From an uncultured Pseudomonadales bacterium (GTDB taxonomy: Bacteria > Pseudomonadota > Gammaproteobacteria > Pseudomonadales > Azotimanducaceae), in the NCBI GenBank assembly GCA_951813295.1, contig CATOTI010000002.1, positions 4,288,522-4,352,521 of the forward strand: a stretch of 64,000 bases of DNA, written 5' to 3'. Shown in pieces: positions 54,480-61,443 of this stretch. Both the position numbers and the translations under genes were made by a program. The notes beneath the pieces were generated by a model. The model was not told the DNA's origin. It made no database searches and worked only from the letters and a program-made list of their open reading frames with translations. The stretch's first letter is position 1. Each line of letters starts with the position of its first letter.

Positions 54480-54886
54480 GGAGTTACTCCTAAGTTGCTA
54501 ATTTTCTGTTGTCCTAGGCTGGAGACAGCCTATCTATAATGTTACGTTGCACCCCACTTGCCAGCGAGCCAGCAGACGACAACTCGTCCGGAGCGAACGG
54601 CGCTCATTATGCACAAGCGCTGTACCTACGCCAACAACGAAATCACGAGCTCGAGCGGGTTTGAGTTTGTGGGCGGGACGTTCAAGCCGGCACTAGTCCC
54701 ATTCTCGTTGGTCGAAGCTGATCTCGGCAAATACGACGCAGCCTCATCGACGCTGCAACCTGGCCATGAGGTCCATTGGTTTCAAGATCACTCGCCAAGT
54801 CTCGCCGTTCGGCCGGGGCGCGCACGACACTTCGAGCCAAGCATCCGCCATCACTGCATCTTCCGGAATTCGCGAGCCGCGCGAAG
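54480..54886. other. Upstream region without gene
   Basis: The first 60 bp are AT-rich (TTTTCTGTTGTCC, CTATCTATAATG) and may hold the promoter of the exported-protein gene on the minus strand. The rest shows nothing supportable. Confidence 0.35.
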
Positions 54887-55750
54887 GGAGTTATGACTGA
54901 ATCTGGTGTCTGACGGGATTTGAAGTATGCGGCGTGCCTTGTTGAAATCGGTTTTGCGAAACTGATTTTTGACAAGAGGAACACGCCACACATGGACAAC
55001 GATAATGTGATTGATCTGGCGATGCCAGAGGAGAAGGACACCCTCACGGCGGTCTTGCGAGAAGGTGCGAGACGACTGCTGGATCAAGCGATCAAAGCGG
55101 AAGTGGATGAGCTGTTGAACGGCTACCAGGACGAGGAGACCGAGATCGGTCACCGGCGGGTGGTTCGCAACGGCTATCAGCCTGAGCGGGAGATCTTGAC
55201 CGGTATCGGCAAGGTCGCCGTCCAAGTGCCGAAAGTCAGAAGTCGACAAGGCGAGCCGGTCAGCTTTCGGTCGGCACTGGTGCCGCCGTACATCAGGAAA
55301 ACGGCCACGATGGAAGCAGCCATCCCCTGGCTATACTTGAAGGGTATTTCCACGGGTCGGATGCAAGGGGCTCTGGAAGCGCTGGTGGGTCCGCAAGCGA
55401 AGGGTTTGTCGGCCAACGTCGTCGGCCGCCTCAAGAAACAATGGGAGGCGGAGTATCAGACCTGGTGTCAGCGCTCGGTTGCCGATGACTGGGTCTACAT
55501 CTGGGCCGACGGTATCTACAGCGGACTACGCGGTGATGACGGTCGGTTGTGTTGTCTGGTGATTATCGGCGTCAACAGCCGCGGCGATAAGCACTTTCTG
55601 GCGATCGAGGATGGTGTTCGCGAATCGAAGCAAAGCTGGCGGGAAGTGCTGTTATCGCTGCGGCAGCGCGGCATGAGATCGCCAAAACTGGCGATCGGTG
55701 ATGGCGCACTGGGTTTCTGGGCAGCGCTGGAAGAAGTCTATCCGGAGACA
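54887..55750 (+). mobile_element. Truncated IS256 element, nearly identical to the 8.7-kb copy
   Basis: The left terminal repeat (GGAGTTATGACTGAATCTGG) and the first two thirds of the element are present. It stops abruptly at 55750, where foreign DNA leading into the duplicated cas3 begins. Confidence 0.92.
54992..55750 (+). pseudogene. IS256 transposase, C-terminally truncated
   Basis: The ATG at 54992 matches the start of the intact transposase, with a few substitutions (VDELLNGY for VEELLSGY, GRMQG for GQMQG). The match ends at GFWAALEEVYPET, after which the frame reads unrelated DNA (MLGRLLIEHLL). The Glu of the DDE triad is lost. Confidence 0.92.
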
Positions 55751-55839
55751 ATGCTCGGGCGCTTACTCATCGAGCACCTCCTTTCTGCGCTTACGCGCGA
55801 GTTCCATTTGCCGTTTGGGCAGTTTGTTGCTCTCGACGG

Positions 55840-56784
55840 CATCCTTTACAGTACGGACGAAGCACAGAATCGACCCCACCTGGTAAGCTAACGCCAGTTC
55901 GACGAGCCGGTCGCGCTTCTTCGCCGCGTTTGCCACGTGATGGAGACTGCGTTCCTTCCTCGCTTCCAGGCGCTTTCGGAATGTCGGATGTGCATGGTCC
56001 TCTGGCGAGACCCCGCCCCCATTTATTGGGGAATCCGGGGTCGCCGACATGGTGAGAACATGGAACCGAGGCTGCCAGCACGTCGTCTGCAGGTCGGAGA
56101 TGCCGCGTAGCAGGTGCGCCATGGGCGCGGATAGATGGGCTTCGTCGAGTATCGCGGTCGTGTCATATCATATCCAAGCAGCCCGGCGTGCAAGGCGCGC
56201 CGGGTGCGGCCGTCGCTATACCCAGAAAACAAAAGCCGTGACCCGATCATATCGACCGTTCCAATAACGACCGCTGGCCGGGCCGGATCGATTCGCCATT
56301 GTCCGGTATCGACTGAACCACCGCGGAGCACCCCGATTGGCACCAGACGTTCGACCTTTGGAAATGCCGAAAGCGCATCGATTCGGGTGTCGACCTCCGG
56401 GATCGCCTCCAGTCTCGTGACCCAGTCGTCCAGTTGCTCGGCGGTCTGATCAACGATCGCGCGTCGGTCGACGATGTAGGCAAGACGTCTTGGCAGGTCG
56501 GCACCTTGGGCGAGCGCGAGAAGGTATAGGAGTACCGCGCTTGTCTTGCCGGTTCCTGTCGGCAGAGTCAGTTCAAAGGGAACGTCTCCCCGTAGCAGTT
56601 TCTGATAGGTGCGAACCTGCCACGGATACGGTTCGAAGCCCGTGATTGTCTCGAAGTGCGGAATCGTATGCATATACCCGTGCATCAGATGAGCGTGCCA
56701 CAATCGCGCTGTAGACGCAGCAGCACCCGTAAGTGTCTCGGTTTGAAATCCGTTGTTGTACGGACCGCGCGGCCCCGGCTGCAC
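55840..56784 (-). pseudogene. Duplicated 5' part of type I-G cas3
   Basis: Minus-strand copy of cas3 codons 1 to about 310 (MQPGPRGPYNNGFQTETLTGAAAST through ALAYQVGSILCFVRTVKDAV), very similar to 41.8-42.77 kb. A 5-bp duplication (TCATA) at about 56165 breaks the frame just before the DEAH box. The 3' end fuses to an unknown tail (ESNKLPKRQMELARKRRKEVLDE). No HD domain, so inactive. Confidence 0.92.
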
Positions 56785-56810
56785 TTCAGCTTGTCATCCT
56801 CGATCATCCA

Positions 56811-57171
56811 GCCGGATTTCTCATTGGTACGCTCTCGCCAGTCGAGCCCTATCTTTTCGCATTCGGCCCTGGTGCGTCTGCCGAATCTGCTCGGGATTGG
56901 TCGGGTATCTTGCAGGAATGAGCGCTTCTTTTGCAGAGACCTGTTTGCTGGGGACTGCGTGCACCGCCACGCAGTCGTCTTCTGGTAGAGCAGGAGCTTG
57001 GTTTCTGCTGATGATGCCCGGAGAGCCTTTGTTTCTGCTGGTTTGTGGGCCTTCGACTTCGGGCGACCAGATTGCAGAGACTACCTGGTCTAGAGAAAAT
57101 GGCGCAAATCTGGCGATCGTCTCTCGCCGCCGTTCAGGTGGTCTACTTCGCCGATGCGATGCATCCGCAAC
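56811..57171 (+). repeat. Structured dispersed repeat, copy D (long)
   Basis: Complete copy starting GGATTTCTCATTGGTAC, 27 bp upstream of the duplicated cas3 start. Hairpin 1 is perfect. Hairpin 3 has a change (GACTACCTG against CAGGTGGTC) that keeps a G-U pair. It ends near GGTCTACTTCGCCGATG and abuts the second Cas1 remnant. Confidence 0.82.
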
Positions 57172-57189
57172 ACCAGGAGTCATGCCGTA

Positions 57190-57260
57190 CTCCGGCCAAC
57201 TTCCGAAACCGCAACCGTCGGCCGCCAACCGACCCGGTCAACGCCTTCGAGAGGAGCGGG
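57190..57260 (+). pseudogene. Second Cas1 remnant
   Basis: FRNRNRRPPTDPVNAFE matches the conserved Cas1 segment FDFxxRNRRPPTDPVNALLSF. Only about 20 codons remain between repeat copy D and the duplicated ring-nuclease promoter. Confidence 0.5.
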
Positions 57261-57313
57261 AGGTTTTGGGTAAGGCCACGGCCTGGTTGAGTTGAGAAGG
57301 CGTTCCCCAAAAC

Positions 57314-57333
57314 TTACCGCAAGCTTGCGGTAA
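57314..57333. promoter_or_regulatory. 20-bp perfect palindrome upstream of the duplicated ring-nuclease start
   Basis: TTACCGCAAGCTTGCGGTAA is a perfect dyad 63 bp before the duplicated ATG. A 16-bp core version (59218-59233) sits in the same place before the intact operon. It is either an operator or a stem in the leader. Confidence 0.55.
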
Positions 57334-57395
57334 CGCCCCCTTGTTCTCCCCAGAAGGCATACTTTGGCCTGAACCGTTAAGCAGAAACCCATCTC

Positions 57396-57527
57396 ATGGT
57401 GCCGACCGGTTATCCGCGCAGAATTTTGCTGGCTGTCACCGGCCTGTCGCCACAGGTGGTGACGGAAACTCTGTATGCGCTTGCGGCCAACCGGCACGAC
57501 CCCTGGGTGCCGTGGGAGGTCCATCTA
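57396..57527 (+). pseudogene. Duplicated N-terminus of the NE0113-family ring nuclease
   Basis: VPTGYPRRILLAVTGLSPQVVTETLYALAANRHDPWVPWEVHLI copies the first 44 residues of the gene at 59298, together with about 85 bp of upstream DNA. It then diverges into unrelated sequence. A rearrangement by-product. Confidence 0.9.
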
Positions 57528-57654
57528 ATCCAAGCGGCGCGGAGTAGAGGACATCCTGAACGCCGTCGTCGACGGCCTCAAGCCGGCAAGCAAAGGGTAG
57601 AGATCGTCTTCTTTCAGCGCCGCAACTTACATTACACAATTGGAGCAAATACTA

Positions 57655-58218
57655 ATGCTAGGATCGATTCTCGGGCAAAAGAATGCGTCGAAGGCGCGGA
57701 TTGCGGCAGTGGTTATGACGTCTTTGATGTCTTGTTGCGTTTGGGCCGACGGATACCTTGGGGCACGGGCGGGGATGGTCTCAGTAGACGACGATTCCGC
57801 GGGGCTGAACTTCAGCGATCGTGCTCTGAGCGGCGGCGTCTACGGCGGGATCAACCTAAGCGAACGGATCGCGCTGGAGCTGAGCTATCTTTCGTCGGGC
57901 ATACTTGAGGAAGACTTTGGCGTCGTCTCGGTCGAGGCTAAGTACTCGGGCGGCACTCTGGTTGCGGTTGGACGCCTCCCTACGTCTGCGTCTGGTAACT
58001 CGTCCATCTTCGGAAAGGTGGGCTTCTATGTCGGCGAAGTGGACGTTTCTCTTGGCTCACTCTCAGGCGGTGACAGTGACTCCGGGTTCACCGCTGGCAT
58101 CGGTGCGGACATGGAGCTTACCGAGACCATCACGCTACGCGGCGATCTCGACTGGTTCGAGGGTGATGCGGGACTAACGACGCTGACTGTTGGGATTCAG
58201 TTCGCTGTAGGGAAGTAG
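57655..58218 (+). CDS. Outer-membrane beta-barrel protein (OmpA/OmpW-like porin family)
   Basis: The ATG at 57655, with GGAG nine bases upstream, gives about 187 residues; a TTG at 57640 is less likely. A signal peptide (ARIAAVVMTSLMSCCVWADG) precedes an eight-stranded pattern: YLGARAGMVSV, LSGGVYGGINLSERIALELSYLSSG, GGTLVAVGRLP, SIFGKVGFYVGEVDVSL, FTAGIGADMELTETITLRGDLDWFEG, LTTLTVGIQFAVGK. It is a small outer-membrane barrel of unknown cargo, inserted between the duplicated CRISPR pieces. Confidence 0.82.
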   Translation: MLGSILGQKNASKARIAAVVMTSLMSCCVWADGYLGARAGMVSVDDDSAGLNFSDRALSGGVYGGINLSERIALELSYLSSGILEEDFGVVSVEAKYSGGTLVAVGRLPTSASGNSSIFGKVGFYVGEVDVSLGSLSGGDSDSGFTAGIGADMELTETITLRGDLDWFEGDAGLTTLTVGIQFAVGK

Positions 58219-58229
58219 CTACCCCTCCG

Positions 58230-58563
58230 TCGCTCCTCCTAATGACAACGCCCCGACCCGCGACGATCCTCAACTTCCGCCACCTGCTGGAGCGGCACGG
58301 TCTCGGCGAGATGTTGCTGAAGGAGATTAACCGGCACCTGGAGCGCAACGGTTCCGGGTTGAAGCCCGGAACTCTGGTGGACGCCAGCATCGTAGCGGCC
58401 CCTTCGTCGACGAAGAACGCCGCGAAGGCACGCGATCCCGAGCCCGAGATGCGTCAGACGAAGAAGGACAAGGAGTGGCCCTTCGGGATGACGATGCCTA
58501 TCGGCGTCGATGACGCGGCGGGCTGCGTACGGGTTTTACCCCACTTCAGCGGACGGTTTAGTT
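58230..58563 (+). pseudogene. IS5-family transposase fragment
   Basis: ATILNFRHLLERHGLGEMLLKEINRHLERNGSGLKPGTLVDASIVAAPSSTKNAAKARDPE with EMRQTKKDKEWPFGMTMPIGVD is the middle of an IS5 (IS1031-like) transposase, including the first Asp in VDASI. Both ends are missing. Confidence 0.88.
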
Positions 58564-58564
58564 A

Positions 58565-59002
58565 GGGTCGATAGGCGCATGGCCTGTCGACGTTCAGAAA
58601 GCCTGGCTCGTACGTCTTGAAGGGTTTGTGCCCACGCGCCGTCACCCCTGAGCTTGCGCAGGTTGCCCAGCCCATGTCGTCACAGACAGCGGTCCAGGCC
58701 GGACTGGGACACGTCCGGATGAATGAACTCACGTGTGGCCCGCAACAGATCATCCAGCGGCACCAGCAGCGTTGTTCTTCGCAACTCGACCACCACAAGT
58801 CCCTGTGCCGCGAAAGGGTCGTCCGCAGACGGTGCGCGGTGTGCGACTGGTCCTGAAAATCGCTCTGGCCTCGCCATTTGCGAATCGTGACCTCCGTTAC
58901 CCCGAACCACCTCGCCAGCACCCGAGCCGGTTCGTCACTGGCCGCGATTTCCGCCCGCACGGCCGGTGTGGTTCGCGCGCCTCGGTGCAGTGCAATCTTC
59001 AT
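58565..59002 (-). pseudogene. IS481-family transposase remnant (frameshifted)
   Basis: Minus-strand KIALHRGARTTPAVRAEIAASDEPARVLARWFGVTEVTIRKWRG is the IS481 N-terminal HTH. After a frameshift, VVELRRTTLLVPLDDLLRATREFIHPDVSQSGLDRCL continues. The DDE core is absent. Confidence 0.85.
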
Positions 59003-59297
59003 CCCGGACTCTCCAGCCTCGAGCGTGGCGTACGCTGCGCCAACAGCTCATTCAATACCATTCGCGCCTGATAAAGTGCCCCTTGATCCGAAACAATACT
59101 ACCGTCCGGGGATGTGACAACTACTAGCTCGAAAAGAAATCTGTCTGCTCGCCTCCAAACCCATATTCTGATTCTGCAACGAAGTGCTGAACCGACCTGT
59201 ACGCTTGCGAGATCAGTACCGCAAGCTTGCGGTGATGACCCCCTTGTTCTCCCGGAAGGCATACTTTGGCCCGAACCGTTAAGCAGAAACCCGTCTC

Positions 59298-60440
59298 ATG
59301 GTGCCGACCCATTATCCGCGCAGAATTTTGCTGGCTGTCACGGGCCTGTCGCCACAGGTGGTGACGGAAACTCTGTATGCGCTCGCGGCCAACCGGCACG
59401 ACCCCTGGGTGCCAACGGAGGTCCATCTAATCACGACCAAAGAAGGGGCGGAGCGGGTGCGGCACGCGCTGCTCAATCCGGAGCACGGGCACTTTCATCG
59501 TCTGTGCCGGGAGTACGACCTGCCCACCATCCATTTCGGTATGGAAAACGTCTGGGTGATTCGTGACGACATGGACGGTCTGCTGGAAGATATCCGCAGC
59601 GAGGCGGACAACCGGCGTTGCGCCGACACCATCACCCAAACGGTGCGCGATTTGACTGCCGACCCGATGGCCAGTCTGCATGCATCTATCGCCGGTGGCC
59701 GCAAAACCATGGGTTACTATCTGGGTTATGCGATCAGCCTGTACGGGCGCAGCCAGGATCGGCTTTCGCATGTGCTGGTCAATGCGCCGTATGAGTCGCA
59801 CCCCGACTTCTACTATCCAACGAAGCACAGCCAGTTGATCCACACACGGGGTGAGCAGCCGCGTGCTTACGATACGAAAGAAGCGCAGGTTTCTCTGGCC
59901 GAAATCCCCTTTGTGCGGATGCGCGAGGGCTTGCCGCCGAGCCTGATGAATGGCGCGAGCAGTTTCAGCGCCACGGTGGCGGCGGCCCAAAGTGCGCTGG
60001 GGCCATTGCAACTGGTGATTGATTTAGCCGGTCGTTGCCTGTCGGTTTCCGGCGTTGTGATTGAGGACATTGCGCCGGCTGAACTGGCGTTTTACAGCTG
60101 GATGGCGCGGCGTCGCTGCGAGGGATCGGACCCCATAAGATACGATGATGATGGACCAGGCATCGCCACGGCTTTTCTTGCCGAATACCGGCGGATTGTC
60201 GGCGAATTCAGCGCGGACTATGAGCAGGCGGAGCAGTCATTTTCCAGGGGTATGGGGAAGGAGGAATTCGATTCGAAAATGTCACGGACCAACGCCGCTT
60301 TGAAGAAAAATCTCCCGCCGCAGCTATTTGAGCCCTACAGAATAGCAAGTTCAGGTAAACGACCGGAAACCCGTTACGGGTTAAGCCTGCCTCCTGAAGC
60401 GATACGCTACGCTTCGGTTGAAGCGGATGCTTCGGATTAG
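59298..60440 (+). CDS. CRISPR-associated ring nuclease, NE0113 (Csm6/TIGR02584) family
   Basis: 380 residues from the ATG at 59298. The N-terminus RRILLAVTGLSPQVVTETLYALAANR is the defining NE0113 CARF-like segment; DPMASLHASIAGGRKTMGYYLGYAISLYGR forms the second ligand-binding part of the CARF domain. The C-terminal half lacks the HEPN R-x4-6-H motif that I would expect of a CARF RNase, consistent with a ring nuclease that degrades cyclic oligoadenylate. It is the first gene of the type III-B operon and its promoter region is duplicated at 57.3 kb. Confidence 0.85.
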   Translation: MVPTHYPRRILLAVTGLSPQVVTETLYALAANRHDPWVPTEVHLITTKEGAERVRHALLNPEHGHFHRLCREYDLPTIHFGMENVWVIRDDMDGLLEDIRSEADNRRCADTITQTVRDLTADPMASLHASIAGGRKTMGYYLGYAISLYGRSQDRLSHVLVNAPYESHPDFYYPTKHSQLIHTRGEQPRAYDTKEAQVSLAEIPFVRMREGLPPSLMNGASSFSATVAAAQSALGPLQLVIDLAGRCLSVSGVVIEDIAPAELAFYSWMARRRCEGSDPIRYDDDGPGIATAFLAEYRRIVGEFSADYEQAEQSFSRGMGKEEFDSKMSRTNAALKKNLPPQLFEPYRIASSGKRPETRYGLSLPPEAIRYASVEADASD

Positions 60441-60453
60441 AGCGATTGTAGAG

Positions 60454-61443
60454 ATGATGAAGACACTGCAATACCGGGTCACTTTCACTACGCCGGCTTT
60501 TCTCGGCAATGCTGAGCAGAGCGGCCAATGGCGCACGCCACCTTTCAAAGCGTTGCTGCGCCACTGGTGGCGCGTGGCGGTGGCGGAAAGCCATGCCCAT
60601 GAATGGAAAAAAATCAGGGAAGCGGAAGGTCAACTGTTCGGCAATGCCTGGTTGGACAGTGGCACCACGAAAAGCCTGGTCAGGATGCGGCTGAGCGACT
60701 GGCGCGAAGGCTCGAATGGATGGCATAAACTGCCAGGAATTGGATCCAAGAACCCAGTGGCTGCTGACCTGTATCTGGGTTATGGGCCTGTACAATATGA
60801 TCGAAGAATAGGAACGCGCTTAGCGCATGGGTCGGCGATTCAAGCTGAAGGTTCGGCAACCGTACGTCTTGCCGTGCCGGAAGAACATGAAGATGACATC
60901 GCCAACACGCTGGCACTGATCGACCAATTTGGCACCATCGGCGGGCGCAGCCGCAATGGCTGGGGGTCGGTATCGCTCGAACCTCAAGACGGAACGCCGG
61001 AACTGGCGGTTGATGCCGGGAAATTCACCGCCAGGCTGGAACGCGCGTTACAGAGAGACTGGCCCCATGCCATAGGATGTGATGACAGGGGCGGCTTGCT
61101 GATGTGGCAGTCGGAAGCGGTTGCCAACTGGCAGAAGGCAATGACCCAACTGGCGCAACTGCGCAAGAATCTAAACAGCACATTCAAAACAAATCGACAT
61201 TGGCTGAACTATCCCGTCACGAAACATGATCCCAAGAATTGGGGCAACAAGCGCCTGCCGAGCAGCCTGCGTTTCAAGGTGGTTCCAGCCTCCAACAGTA
61301 AAGTGAAGGCCCTTGTGTTTCATTTACCCTGCCTGCCGCCGCTGGATTTTTCCCCGAACAGAACCGAGCTTGTGACGATGTGGAAACGTGTCCATGAATT
61401 TCTGGACGACGACCAACACGATATCCAGCGGAAACCAGCATGA
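60454..61443 (+). CDS. cmr1: Cmr1 (Cas7-like RAMP of type III-B)
   Basis: ATG at 60454 (TTG at 60418 and ATG at 60427 are alternatives) gives about 329 residues. The RAMP start TLQYRVTFTTPAFLGNAEQSGQWRTPPFKALLRHWWRVAVAES is diagnostic of Cmr1, and a glycine-rich loop IDQFGTIGGRSRNGWGSVSL follows. Cmr1 caps the 3' end region of the Cmr complex and helps bind target RNA. It overlaps cas10 by 4 bp (ATGA). Confidence 0.9.
   Translation: MMKTLQYRVTFTTPAFLGNAEQSGQWRTPPFKALLRHWWRVAVAESHAHEWKKIREAEGQLFGNAWLDSGTTKSLVRMRLSDWREGSNGWHKLPGIGSKNPVAADLYLGYGPVQYDRRIGTRLAHGSAIQAEGSATVRLAVPEEHEDDIANTLALIDQFGTIGGRSRNGWGSVSLEPQDGTPELAVDAGKFTARLERALQRDWPHAIGCDDRGGLLMWQSEAVANWQKAMTQLAQLRKNLNSTFKTNRHWLNYPVTKHDPKNWGNKRLPSSLRFKVVPASNSKVKALVFHLPCLPPLDFSPNRTELVTMWKRVHEFLDDDQHDIQRKPA

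Noticed and set aside
57905..58177. Second frame inside the outer-membrane protein gene
   Set aside because: Arg/Ser-rich shadow. The main frame has a signal peptide and a barrel pattern.
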